Position numbers and translations under genes: made by a program
The notes under the pieces: generated by a model
Seen by the model: only the letters and a program-made list of their open reading frames with translations
Databases searched by the model: none
Told to the model about the DNA's origin: nothing
Part shown: piece by piece, positions 23,238-35,077 of the stretch
Numbering within the stretch: position 1 is the stretch's first letter
Layout of the letters: every line of letters starts with the position of its first letter
Assembly (NCBI GenBank): GCA_015680905.1
Contig: CM027382.1
Location: forward strand, 25,145,501-25,209,500
Length of the DNA stretch: 64,000 nucleotides
Direction: 5' to 3'
From: Coptis chinensis
Lineage: Eukaryota > Streptophyta > Magnoliopsida > Ranunculales > Ranunculaceae

Positions 23238-24714
23238 TCAACTCACATTGCCCCATCCTTGAACTGGGGGATAGTCCCTCCTTGCCTCGTCCCTGTAGAA
23301 ATGCCATTCCTTTGCATCCCGCCAATCTATCATAGCTTTCCAGACTTCACTCCACTTCCTCTTCTTTGCATTGTCTAGATGAGCTATCATTTTATCATCG
23401 TTAGGGAAAGAACGAACTTTCTTAAGATACCTTGCAGGGCGTGTCCATGTCCGAAATCGCAAAGAACGAATTATCTTGTTTGTTGGACACATAGAGTTGA
23501 CCTTTACCCAGTCCTGAAAGGTGGCTGCAAACTCAGGGAAGTACGTCCTCACTATCCTGCATGCTGTAACTGGCAGGGTGATATAGTGTTGCCGAAAAGA
23601 CCGAGCCTTCTTAAGATTCTCAATTACTAGTTCTGTAATGTCGAAGGTGGTATGTTGCTGGGCCAATGCATGGAATGTCTTACATGCTGACTTTGATGCA
23701 GTGGAAAAATGCCAATCCCCCATGATGTTCAGAAGAATAAATAACATGGCAGTTCCAACATTCATGGTCATACTGGCTAGTGGAATAGTGAATTCGGCCA
23801 TCGGCTTCAAAGACGCGTTCTTTGACATGGGCAAGGCCATCTCCGTACCGGGCAGCAAAATCTTCCCTAGAATAGTCATTAAGGTCATTCTCTATCATGT
23901 ATTGAATGGGGAGATCTGGCTGAAGAGGAGGAAGGTCTAGAGCCATAGCCACTGTTGGCTCATAAAAAGCGTGTCGAGTGTTACCAATACGTAGTGTAAA
24001 ACCATTCAAAGGGAAACCCTAGACAGCTGGTACATCTTCCATGTTATCATAAAAATAAGTTGCCAAACCTGGGGAGTATGTCTGCTAAGGGTGTAGAATG
24101 AGAGAGTTCCAACCAACTTGAGTTATGTAGTCTCTGAAAAGATGTCCATATGCCGGAGAATTCAGCAATGAATGGAAAGATTGTTCTAGAATCATCTTTG
24201 GAGCTTCCATTATGTGAAAAAATTGTGACCCTTTCGCTCCTGGAGGATCCAGAGAAGGTGGAGGAAGGTCTTGTTGATGTCCAAAGGCTTCGAGGTGCCA
24301 ATGACGTTCAATCCCAGCCATTGAGTCACTGCTAGCTGGTTCCGTCGCACCGAGTGCTGATACACGCATTTCCCGTCGATGTTGTACTCTCCCTCGATTA
24401 GCGTGTCGAGCATTAGGTCGTAAGTCCGTGGGTACACGGACTGCTGCCGAAGTCAAGACGCGTGGTCAACCGCAGGAATGCCCGCGGATCCCGGAGAGCA
24501 ACACAGGTGTGACTTCGTGGCGCACACCCTCGACGGTGACCCAAAAATGGTCGCCATTAAAGCTCCCATTGTCGTAGAATTTCATCACCAAATCCTTGGA
24601 ATAAAGCCCTCCATTGGCATATAACAAACTCTCCCATCCTCTAGAGTGAATTTCGTGATCAAAGAATGGTGCAAACATCCCGTTTTCAAACAAATTCCCA
24701 AAAAAATTCAACAC
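23238..24714 (-). pseudogene. E3 env-like / putative plant transposon protein region
   Basis: The minus-strand segments 24714-24466 (HSRGWESLLYANGG, VEGVRHEVTPVL) and 24437-24210 (LDTLIEGEYNIDGK) resemble the 'putative plant transposon protein' domain found in the env-like region of Athila-group elements. A second part (23888-23238; MTMNVGTAMLFILLNIMGDW) has a short hydrophobic stretch and matches 46900-47130 in E5. The position between integrase and 3' LTR is that of the Athila env-like gene, whose function in plants is unproven. It is a fossil with several breaks. Confidence 0.6.
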
Positions 24715-24829
24715 AAATCCGCCTGTTTCCGGCCATTGCTGGTCGTAGAGAGAGGATGGATATTGATTACTGATGAGGGGGAGAATTGGGATGATCTGAC
24801 GGAAGGAAATCTTGATCGGAGCTGTGAGG

Positions 24830-24876
24830 GTCTCGCGCGAGACCTGGTTTTAGTGTGGGCCTGTCTCGTGCGAGAC
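24830..24876. promoter_or_regulatory. Perfect CG-rich palindromes upstream of E3 env-like region
   Basis: GTCTCGCGCGAGAC (24830-24843) is a perfect 14-base palindrome. GTCTCGTGCGAGAC (24863-24876) differs at one central base. They lie just upstream (minus sense) of the env-like region and match dyads in the LTRs. They may mark a promoter or RNA structure for env-like expression, which is inference. Confidence 0.5.
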
Positions 24877-26111
24877 TTAACCGAGAGGGGGCAAGATCCG
24901 GTTTTTGAGGAAGAAGAGTGATGGAAATGTGACGCGTGTTATCGGTTTTTTGGGTTTTAAATGGACCGAGAAATTGATATTTTGGTTGGGCCAAAATTTC
25001 TCGAAGCCCAAATCAAGCCTAAAGCCCGATTTAAACCTAAAAAATCTAAATGCTTACCCACGACTCGTTTGGACTCCGAATTGAACGAATGAGATACCAA
25101 AACGATCGGCACAAAAAATGCTATCCAATTGTATGAGTCTTTCTTGAAAGTCCCAATTTTTTTTTTAAGGAGAGTGTTTTATTTATAAACAAAGGTTTTA
25201 TTTACATACAATGGAGATATACGTGAAAAACACTGGATGTCCAGGGGAGTCACCATCTTAAATCATAGACAACTGTCATGTCGGCTCTGGAGCGAACCCA
25301 ATCCAGCCAGACTATGGCTGCACCTCTATGTATTATGGGGTTAGGGGTAGGACGGTACCATCCTGGACCGTGCGCGCTATGGTCTAATAAAATTGCCCTT
25401 ATTACATACGGCTATCCTCAAACCGCCCCAAGGGACTCAAAGTAACCAATTCTAGGGTTGGTCTGGTGGAATCCATTGCCCGTTTGTGTTCCAAGTATGC
25501 AACATCTGAGGTTTGACACGAATCCCATGTGCAAAACTTAATGCAAAGGGAAAAAGCAACAATATAAATATATTTACAAGGTGAGTCTTTTAACATTAGA
25601 TCCTCAAGACGAATCCCAACCTGTGGGAGAAACGGTGCGGCGACAAAGATTATCCTGCGCAGCTGGTGTTAGACAAAAGTATACCTTAAACTGGCTAGTA
25701 TCGGATAGGAAGTCGGGGCCAGATGTATGGTGTTTGGCAATGCATACACCAGCCCATTCTTCGCCGCGACGCCGTTTACGAGCAAAAGAACTATGACCAT
25801 TCCCTATTCGTGGATGAGTGAGACTTACACCAAATGATTAGCTGAAGTTCGCGAGGTAGAGAGTAGAAAAGGGAAGAGAAGGAAGGAGGTGAAATTTTAG
25901 GTACCCATCGTTTATCGAGAAGCACGCGTTTGCTTTCGTGGTTGCGAGAAGACATTTATACTTTCGAAAAAAAGTTTTTTGGGATGGACTAAGGTTCGCT
26001 TTGCAACCACACACTTTAAAGAACTTTGGAGATCATAAGATAGAAGATGGCCCGGCTACCAAAATGGCGTACCCTCTATAGAAACAAGATCAAGTACGCC
26101 AAACGAAACAT
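24877..26111 (-). other. Spacer between E3 integrase and env-like region
   Basis: This 1.2-kb stretch shows no recognisable protein. It has a T-run at 25159-25167 and a G/C-richer section at 25560-25800 with short frames that match nothing I know. In Athila elements such spacers can carry splice acceptors for the env-like transcript, but none can be proved here. Confidence 0.5.
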
Positions 26112-27799
26112 CTAGTCAGTGTATACTGGATTCTGAAGAAGAGTCTGTTCAACATCTGGTAAGCGTAATTCGTGGTAATGTTTTAGGCGTTGTCTATTGA
26201 CTTGAAATTCACTTTTATTCTTTGGATTAAGCAAAGAGATTGCCCCATAATGTTTCACAGCTGACACAATGAAAGGACCAGACCATCGTGTTTTCAATTT
26301 ACCAGGAAAGATGTGTAATCTGGAATTGTACAAGAAAACTTTTGGCCAATTTTGAAATCCTTACGCAAAAAATGTGCTTCGCGTGCACTCTTTTCATATT
26401 AGCTTTGTAGGATTTCGAGAGATCATAAGCATCACTCGAATCTCCTCCATTTCATTTAATTGTAGTTTTTCGCTTCACTTTGCCTCGATGATATTGTAAT
26501 TGAGGTTTTGATGGCCCAAAAGGCACAATGCTCAAGTTCAACCGGCAGATGACAAGGTTTTCCAAAACAATGCGGAAGGAGACATCCCTATAGGTGTCTT
26601 AAATGCTGTTCGGTATGCCCACAAGGCATCCGATAAGCGGAGAGACTAGTCCTTCCTTGAGGGTTGACAGTTTTCTCCAGAATAGACTTTATCTCTCTGT
26701 TGGAGACTTCCACTTGGCCACTTGTTTGTGGGTGGTATGGAGTAGCAATCTTGTGAGTAACTCCATATTTCTTCATTAAAAACCCAAAAATTTTGTTACA
26801 AAAATGTGTACCCCCATCACTGATGATAGCTTTGGGGACACTAAAACGAGAGAAAATGTTTTCTTTTACAAATCTCACAACAGTCTTATGGTCATTTGAG
26901 CGACATCGAAAGTGCCTCAATCCATTTGGACACATAGTCTGGCTGACTAAAATGTATAGAAAACCTTGAGAAATAGGGAAGAGTCCCATAAAATCAATGC
27001 CCCAAACATCAAAAATTTCCACAATCAAGATAGGATTTAGGGGCATCATATTTCGTTTGGTAATTCGACCTAGGTGCTGACAACGAATGCAAGCTATGCA
27101 ATGTTCGTGTGCATCGCAAAAAAGGGTGGGCCAGTAAAAACCACATTGTAACACCTTGGCCTCAGTTTTCTTCCCACTGAAATGACCTCCGCAAGATTGT
27201 TCATGGCAAAAGGATAATACGTCGGTGTGTTCCCAGTTAGGAATGCAGCGACGAATGAGTTGGTCGGAACAATACTTAAAAAGGTAGGGTTCATCCCAGA
27301 AATAATATTTTACAGTGGATAAGAACTTTTTATGATCAGGACGTGACCAAAAGGAGGGGATTTCCTCAGTAACTAGGTAGTTAACGATATCCGCGTACCA
27401 TGGAGATGAGAAAATAGAGTACAAGTATTCGTCTGGAAAGGAATCACCGATGGCTTCAGAATCACTATCGATGTCACCAACCAGCCTTAATAAATGGTCG
27501 GCTACAACATTTTCGATTCCTTTCTTGTCTTTGATTTCCAGGGTGAATTCTTGTAAGAGAAGGATCCAGCCGAACAATCGTTGTTTTGAGTCCTTTTTCG
27601 CGAGTAAGTACCGAATTGCTGCATGGTCCGTATATACGATGGTCGATGTTCCAACTAGGTAGGGGCGAAACTTATCCAAAGCGTAGACAACAGCTAGGAA
27701 CTCTTTCTCAGTTGTGGTATAATTACGTTGAGCGTCGTTAAGAGTTTTACTAGCGTAGTAAATGACAATGGGTTTGCCGTCACGTCGTTGGCCTAGCAC
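26112..27799 (-). pseudogene. E3 pol: RNase H, integrase and integrase C-terminus
   Basis: The minus strand shows Ty3-type RNase H ([42 protein letters not shown]). The integrase zinc-binding and core parts follow ([48 protein letters not shown]). The last of these carries the Athila-typical catalytic-Glu segment. A C-terminal piece at 26333-26112 (GKLKTRWSGPFIV) matches the integrase tail. RNase H removes template RNA and integrase inserts the cDNA. The region is a fossil but the best preserved part of E3. Confidence 0.88.
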
Positions 27800-28850
27800 G
27801 GCACCAATAGCAAAGTCGCATTAGCGTCACACATCGATTCGAATGGTTGAGACCAATCGGGGTTGAATGATAGGAGCGGTAGTCGAGGCGGTTTTAGAGT
27901 ATCAAAAGCTTGTTTGCAATTGAAATTGAAGTCGAATACTACATCCTTAAAGGAGATTGGTTAAGGGTCGAGCAACTTTAGAAAAATCCTGAATGAATCT
28001 CTATAAAAACCCCGTGGCCTAAAAGGGCACGGATATCACTTAATCAGATGGGAAAAGGTAGCGAAGAAATTTTAACAATTTTAGCTTTATCGACCTCTAT
28101 CCCATCTTTTGAAACAATATGACCTAGAACAAGTCCTTTGGTAACCATGAAATGACACTTCTCCCAATTGAGTACCAGATTTTTTCTCGCCAACGCTTAA
28201 TACTTTTTAGAAAGGTTGGATAAACATGCGTTAAAGGAATTTCCGTAAATGGAAAAGTCGTCCATGAAGACTTCCATATAACGTTCCACCATATCACTAA
28301 AAATGTGAAGCATGCAGCGTTGGAAAGTGCACGGGGCATTACAAAGAAAAAAAGGGCATTAGATCAGATGCAAAGGTTCCAAAGGGACACGTGAAAGTTA
28401 TCTTTTTCTTGATCGCAAATTCCGGGATCGATGACAATTTGGAAGTATCCGAATAGCCATCAAGAAAACAAGAGTAAGCATGACCGCTAAACATTCTAGC
28501 ATCCGGTCAATGAATGGGAGAGGAAGTGATCTTTACGGGTTCGGCATTAAGTTCGCGATAGTCAATGCAAATTCTCCATTTCAAAGGAATGCGAAAGTGG
28601 AGATGCACTCACCATTTTCATTTTGCACAACTTGAATGCGGACTTTTTGGGAACAACGCGTGGACGGGACTAATCCAAATCACTATCGAGAAAGGTATAT
28701 GATACCCGCGATCAAGTAAACGTAAAACTTCCTCTCTCACTACTTCCTTCATGGCGGGATTAAAAGGCGGCATTGTGGTTCTCGCGATGTCTTTGTCTTT
28801 GTCATCAAGATGTATAACGACGCGTGGATATGCTAGGGTCTATCCACTTA
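27800..28850 (-). pseudogene. E3 pol: reverse transcriptase
   Basis: The minus strand encodes MEVFMDDFSIY near 28250-28290, the catalytic FMDD box used by Athila elements. Near 28090-28150 it encodes KCHFMVTKGLVLGHIVSKDG, the thumb segment. Reverse transcriptase copies the element RNA into cDNA. The domain is recognisable but broken in several places. Confidence 0.8.
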
Positions 28851-29400
28851 ATATCATCTAAGGACCATCCGATGGCGGGGCGATGTTCTTTGTTTAATGA
28901 CATGAATCAAACGCGTGCCTCTTCGATGCGTAGTCAAGTGAGCGAAATTATTATAGGGTGACTACCATCGAGATCGAGATGCACGCGTGCTTCAAATCAG
29001 AGGGGTAGAGGTTTTAAATCCGAGTTGGAGGATTGGGGATCAAAGATTCGTGAGGGATCATCTCTTCAATGGAAAAGAGCGAATCGGTTTTTCGAATCGG
29101 TTTGCACCCGAAGCATTAGGGTCAAATAGTGGTGCCCGACTCTAATAATGCATGGACATCCCTTATGTACGAAGTCATCGTCAAACTCCGGATTATCAAA
29201 AGAGAGGAATTGGTGTATCTCAAATGCCCGGGGAAAAGAGTTTGTGAAATAATCATGACCCGGACTATCAACCAAGCTAATCTCCCTCCATTATAGGATC
29301 GGAAAGCTGTTTCATTAATTTGAACACGTTGAGTTAAATGAGAAAGGTTCGAAAGACAATGTCATTGAACCATCCCGACAATTTATGAGAGTGTTAGCAG
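28851..29400 (-). pseudogene. E3 pol: protease-RT linker, poorly preserved
   Basis: The position and minus-strand frames fit the linker before RT. An acidic, charged frame at 29275-29066 (FDDDFVHKGCPCIIR) is of unknown function. A corresponding acidic linker exists in E5 (51192-50971, DEDEIDNFLKDVEDY). Confidence 0.4.
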
Positions 29401-29815
29401 TTGCAAGAAAAGGACGTCCCAAGATGATAGGGATGGAGTCACAGGCTACTTCAGTATCTAGAATGACAAAACCACTAAGTAGTAAAAATCTTGGACCTTT
29501 ACTATAACGTTCTCTACTATGCCTTTTGGGTATTTGATGGAGCGATCCACGAGTTGCAGAGTCATATTGGTAGGTTTTAATTCATGAAGACCTAACTACT
29601 TAAATAAGTAGTAGGGAAGTAGGTTAACACTGGCACCTAGGTCTAAAAGTGCAGTAGCGGTATACTTGTCGCCCAACGTGCATGGTACAGTTGGTCGACC
29701 TGGGTCCTTGTACTTTACCACACCATTGGTAGTGGTAATCGTCGAAAGCGCTTTCGGTGAGGAACGCTTGTTGAGGTACATTCATGCGTCGTTTGGTGGT
29801 GCACATGTCCTTCAA
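29400..29815 (-). pseudogene. E3 aspartic protease
   Basis: The minus-strand fragment at 29781-29596 includes KYKDPGRPTVPCTLGDKY, then ALLDLGASVNLLPYYLF. The DLGAS motif is the plant Athila version of the protease D(T/S)GA active site. The enzyme would cut Gag-Pol into working parts. It is a fossil fragment. Confidence 0.75.
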
Positions 29816-30497
29816 AACTTGGCATGCTTGGGCAAATGCTTTAGCGCATCTAGGAAAGGTAAGTTTATGGTCAAATTTTTGAAGGTTTCATGGATCTCAT
29901 CAAAATGTTCATCATGTTTGTTCTTTACCAAAAGGGGGCAGGAACGGAGCTTTTGGACGAATCGCATATAAGGATCGATGTGGCGTCTTTTCCTAGGGGA
30001 CGTAGGTGTAGATTTTGAAGGTACAACTTCGTTCGTTATAGGTTCATGCAGGTAGGAGTTGGAAGGGCGTCGGTCGTGACTTCCGTCGATTCCTCGCCCG
30101 CATCGTATATTATTGTCGATGGTTCGGCCCGAGCGAAGAGTGGTAATGGCATTTACCTCACCCCGGCTTGGATTACTAGGTCCGGTGCATTGTTAAGTTC
30201 AAAGGCGGTGTTTGTAGGCTTAGGGTTTGGGCGCTTGGCTTCGGGGAACACGCCTCTTTGACTTTTATCTGGGGCTAATTTGAAGAGATTGTTGGATAGA
30301 AGCTAGGATTTGATTACGTTGATTCATGTATGTCGGAAAGTTTCAGCCGTTTTATCGGGCCGTGGATTGACTAAAGCGGGCGTGAGGAACTAGTTCACGG
30401 TTATTATTCACGGGTTGATTTTGGTAGCCATATCCTTGATTAGCGGGGAACAAGGTTGCGGTTGTTTTGGTACCCTATATTTGCGTTGTTGGGAAAA

Positions 30498-31745
30498 TTA
30501 CTTTGCCCTTCTTTGGAATTGTGGAGGATTTCCTTGACGATTGGAATTGTAGTTCGCGGGTGGTCGTGACAGAATGTTGTTGCCACTGAAGAAGGAGCTT
30601 GTTGTTGACGAGCTTGTTGTTGGGGGTGCCCAAGCTAAATTTGGATGTTGTCGCCAAGGTGCATTAGGGATGTTGAAAGCACAAGCCTCTTCAGAAGGTT
30701 GGGGAGGACACTCGTATACCAAAGGACAATAAGAATCGGCGTGCTCAGGACTTAAACAAAGAGGGCATGGGGAAGCGTTGGCAGCCATGACCTGTTTGGG
30801 TTTTTGTTCATTTACTTGTACCGAAAGAGCATCGACCTTTTTGTTTAGGGACTCGATTAGAGTTTTTAATTCCGGATCGGGTTTGACCTCGAACATAGAC
30901 GTAACTTTGGTAGGAGTGTCTTTAGAAGATCTAGAAGAATCAGTGTTTCCCCAATGGGTGCTCCGTGAGGCTGTTTCTCAAGAAAAGTGTATGCTTCAGT
31001 AGCGCCCTTGTCCATGAAACAACCGCCGTTCATGATATCTAATGTTTCCTTTTGATGGTCCGAGAGACCATTAAAGAATGAACGGACTAATATCTGGCTG
31101 GTGTCGAGTTGATGATGGGGACATTCGAGAAGTAGATCGATAAATCGCTCCACGCTCGAAAAGGATTCCCGGGGTGCCGGGCGAAAAGAATTGAATCTTT
31201 TGAAGCATTTCTGTAGTTTTCTTCTGAGTATAAAACTTTATCATGAATGCTTGAACAAGTTTGGCCCATGTGTCAATGGATTGCGGCGCTTGTCCGACGA
31301 GCCAAACTAAAGCTTTATCAGCTAAGGTGAAGGGAAACAACCTAAGCAAGACTTGTTCGTTGGTAACGGTCGGATAGCGGAAAGTGGTGACTACTTGTTG
31401 CATCCGACGAAGATGATTGTACGATTTTTCATGGTCTAACCCATGGTAAACAGGTAACAAACCGAAAATGTTTGGCGAAATACGAAAATCACCTACAATC
31501 GCATCGAGTTTAATGTAGGAAGCAGGTCCTTCCTGTAAGGCAGTATAGAAATCCGAAAGGGGTTTCTCGACTGTGAGATTTTCCTCAGCCATATTTAAAG
31601 GAGATAATGGCAACGGAGATGTTTGACGAGGTTGATTTACGGAGGAGGGACTATGTCTAGGAGATAACATAAATAGTTGTTTCTTGTATTTTCGACGATG
31701 ATATGTAAGTTCTAATTCCTTATGTTTACCAGACCGTAGTCTCAT
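30498..31745 (-). pseudogene. E3 gag
   Basis: The start region at 31745 reads MRLRSGKHKELELTYHRRK, an opening shared with E5 (MRLRSGRRKTPNV). Retrotrans_gag features follow (DFRISPNIFGLLPVYHGLDH, LLRLFPFTLADKALVWL). A Cys/His knuckle-like segment (CPLCLSPEHADSYCP) near 30740 would bind RNA, and an Asn/Gln-rich tail ends it. Gag forms virus-like particles in the cytoplasm. It is broken, with the parts in the expected order. Confidence 0.85.
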
Positions 31746-32944
31746 ACAAATATAAATTTTAATTTAAGGCTCATAAGGAATGAATAATGGTGGAGGTTTT
31801 AGAATTTAGGAAGGAGGGAGTTGAAGCACGTCTTCCGAAACATTTGCTAACTTTCGGCGGGGAAGCTAGGATAGCGTGTGAATATTCAAAGACCAGTCAC
31901 CGAGAGAATTGAGGGAGATTGTTCGCGCTAGCACGCGTTCCTTAATTAGGCAACCTCAATTTTTTCCAAGTTTCCTAGGCAATCGATGGAATAGGATGAT
32001 GATTTATGATGGTGTATTATGCGGGGGTGTTATTAAGATGATTTAGATGAAATTTTTAATTACTATGATTTTTTTTTTTTATTTTTTATTTTTTTTATTT
32101 TAATTTACGTAATTAGTGTATTATGGAGACGTGATTACGAAATATGCAATTAAAAACGATAGATGCCAAAATAGAAACTAACTAACATATATTAGTTTAC
32201 GCAGAAAGTCTACCCATGCAAATCTATATTACCTATATGTGCAACTATGTGTAAGTTATACGTGAGCTAGGGGAATGTCGAGAACGAACTCATGCAATTG
32301 AATACCGCGTAGGTGAATTGATGTAACATACACATACAAAAATATTCTAAGCAGGCGGTTTGGCGCTACGTATATATCAAAATATATTCGAATCATATTA
32401 ATTGTGTTACGTGAATATGTGATGACGAACCACCTTTACATGCACAGAGTTCTCATGCCAACATACAAATATACGAGGTAAAATAGGTTATAGCAAATAA
32501 TATCCTCGACAAAGTTTGAGGAGTTTAAGAGTTTGAAACCTGGCGTCCCGCGATTCCTCGTATAGCGATCGACTACTCCCGAGCTTATGCTTACTAGTAA
32601 AACAGGACCAAAGAGCCCAAAAGAGTACTGAAAAGGAAAGTGGCATGTACCTGAAAACCGGAGTGTTGATACTCCAGGTTAGTCTCGCGTGTTACTAATT
32701 CAATCTCGTCCAAGACTCTTTTGTATGTTCAGTACTTCAAATTCCTACGGAGTACTTAGACTGTGCTAATGAAAATAAACAAACTTGGTTCACAGATATT
32801 TGTTAGTAGAAAAAGTTAAGGTAAACTATTCTGTAACTCGTTAATATTGTAACAGAAATAAAAATTGAAAAGATGAGGAGGTAAGGGAGGGGGTTTTTAT
32901 GGATGTATTCCAGTTATTACGTTAAGTCCAGAGTCCTTCGGCGT
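31746..32944 (-). other. E3 leader between primer site and gag
   Basis: This is 1.2 kb without a coding frame. It has a T-rich run near 32069-32100. It also holds a dyad block near 32660-32740 (GTGTTGATACTCCAGG, then TCTCGCG), like the palindromes in the E2 LTR. It probably contains packaging and dimerisation signals, as leaders do. Confidence 0.55.
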
Positions 32945-32956
32945 GCAGCGGCGCCA
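32945..32956 (-). other. Primer-binding site of E3
   Basis: The minus strand reads TGGCGCCGCTGC, two bases after the LTR end at 32959. It matches the complement of the plant tRNA-Asp 3' end (TGGCGCCGTTGC) with one difference. Confidence 0.85.
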
Positions 32957-32958
32957 TT

Positions 32959-35072
32959 TGATAAAACGCTCTTTACACACGTTTATTTGTTTTCAATTAC
33001 TTATTTTCTTAAGTCCGAGGTCCACAGTCCACAGTTCAAAGTCCAACGTCCGTATAGTCGTACGTTTTAGTCAAGTTACCTTACTCACGTGGGATTGGTA
33101 GGATAGGTCGAGTAAGGGATCGTCCAAACCTTAGGGCTCAGATAGGTTCACAACTGGAATTACAACTTTTAGTGAGTAGGATTTTTAGGTTTCTTTTTAG
33201 TTGGTTTTAATTAAATTAACGGTAATGTAAATTATTACGGCGATTAAATGTAGGTAAACAAAATTAGAGAAACAGGGAGAGAGTTAATCATGCTCATGCG
33301 AGAATCATTTTTCAACAGCGTTTTTATTACCAAATCACTACATCTCTAGTTCGCTCTCGCTTTGGAGACGGCGCCGAAAGTATTGATCCCTAGTGCATGC
33401 CCACATCTCTAGGTCGCGATTTCACTAGCATAAGGAGTTTCAATAATACCTCATCTACGGTATATTATTTCAGTTCTGGCTCGATTTCACATCAAATTTG
33501 GGCCGAATTGGAGAGCTATGTCGTACACGAGAGTCGTCGCGGAGACATTTTAGGTCGTGCGAGACCGCCCCTGGAGCATCGTGATCCAACTTTGTGCTGA
33601 TCTCGATCATTTTGGGACCGGATGTTAATTCTATGCCTAATTCCTAAGTAGTGATTCTAGAATATTAACGAGTCAATCCGATTTTCACACGAAGCAAAGA
33701 TAACCCTCCCACGGGGGATTAGCTCATCATCATAGAAGGAATAATAAAACTTGCTATATACATTAAGTAAATAAATGCAGGACATAAATTAAACTAGAAA
33801 AGAAATGACTGTTATTAAGGGTAAAATAACTTACGATTATTTATTTCTTTGAAATGGAAATAAGCGGAATGTAAGTCTTGAAGAAGAAAAAAAAAAAACT
33901 AAAAGCGTAGCTAAAGCATTAATATCTCGGAAGGGGTCATAATGAAGGCGACCCCCTCATATATATAAATTTGGAGACCTGGAGAATGATTTAATTGAGT
34001 TTTGGCTGTTTCTCCATTTGAGACATTCAAAACTTTGAATATCAAAGTTTTGTTTTCACGTGACTTCCTTTAAACCAAAGTTTTGTTTTACTGAAACAAA
34101 ACTCATTTAATGTTTAGATCTGGCCAGCGCCTTGTATTTGTCCCTTTGCTCAATTTCATTTCCATCTTGAACAGGTACGTGTCTTCTCTCATTGCAAGGT
34201 GGCATCAATTTGAAACCATTCTTTGCCACCTGCCTATGCTGACTCATCCTGCCTTCTAGGCCCGCAGAGTGTGTCCACTTAGTGTATCCAATGGCGGCGC
34301 CGATTTTGGCGTTTTTACGACTTTTTGTCCTTACACAGAGTTCGTCGCCCGGGTTGCTATGGCAGCTTCACTAGCCAACGTCGACATCTAGATTTATCCG
34401 ATTTGAGCTTCAGAAGTTTCCAGCTTCTTTATATGTGGGACCGTTCTGCACTGGTTTTGTTCTTCTGGAAACTTCGGCTCTAGTCAGGCTTTGTTGGGCT
34501 TCACGGAGATTGAGTGGGAATTCTAAATATTTCCGTATTCCTGTACTTGGCAGCTTCACTAGCCAACGTTGGCATCTAGATTTATCCGATTTGAGCTTCG
34601 GAAGTTTGCTGCTTCTTTATATGTGGACCCGTTCCGCACTGGTTTTGTTCTTTTGGAAACTTCGGCTCTAGTCAGGCTTTGTTGGGCTTCACGGTGGTTG
34701 AGTGGGAAACTTCAAATATTCCCGTATTCCTGTACTTGGCAGCTTCACTAGCCAACGTCGGCATCTAGATTTATCCGATTTGAGCTTCGGAAGTTTCCTG
34801 CTTCTTTATATGTGGACCCGCTCTGCACTGGTTTTGTTCTTCTGGAAACTTCGGCTCTAGTCAGGCTTTGTTGGGCTTCACGGTGGTTGAGTGGGAAACT
34901 TCAAATATTCCCGTATTCCTGTACTTCGATGCATGTTTTATCATTATATTTATTTTAATTGCGGAAACCTGCAAAAGTACGAAAATATAATTATTACATG
35001 ATTATTAAACACATAATCGACCAAAATGTTATGTCTCTCGGGGTTTAATATTACAGTTTTGGGTGCTTATCA
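32959..35072 (-). repeat. 5' LTR of E3
   Basis: It is 2114 bases and the partner of 19380-21479. It has the same three tandem units (about 34362, 34547 and 34738 to 34925). A minus-strand TATA lies at about 33957-33968 (ATTTATATATATGAGG), giving a U3 of about 1.1 kb. The outer end TGATAAGCACCC abuts target copy ATAGG at 35073-35077. Confidence 0.93.
34362..34925. repeat. Triplicated ~187-bp unit in E3 5' LTR
   Basis: Three head-to-tail copies match those of the 3' LTR, so the triplication predates the last round of transposition. Each copy carries ACTTCGGCTCTAGTCAGGC and TGGGCTTCACGG. Confidence 0.9.
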
Positions 35073-35077
35073 ATAGG

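Larger units (their letters stand above)
19380..35072 (-). mobile_element. E3: full-length Athila-like Ty3/gypsy element
   Basis: Both LTRs are present (5' 32959-35072, 3' 19380-21479), with target copies ATAGG at 19375-19379 and 35073-35077. On the minus strand the order is LTR, primer site (32956-32945), leader, gag (31745-30498), protease (about 29815-29400), RT (about 28850-27800), RNase H and integrase (27799-26112). A long spacer, an env-like region (24714-23238), two polypurine tracts and the 3' LTR follow. This order, the FMDD-type RT box and the Asp-tRNA-like primer site indicate the Athila lineage. Total length is 15.7 kb. The coding part is broken, by eye with more than ten breaks. 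The LTRs match closely apart from scattered small differences, so it looks fairly young. It interrupts the CACTA target. Confidence 0.93.
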
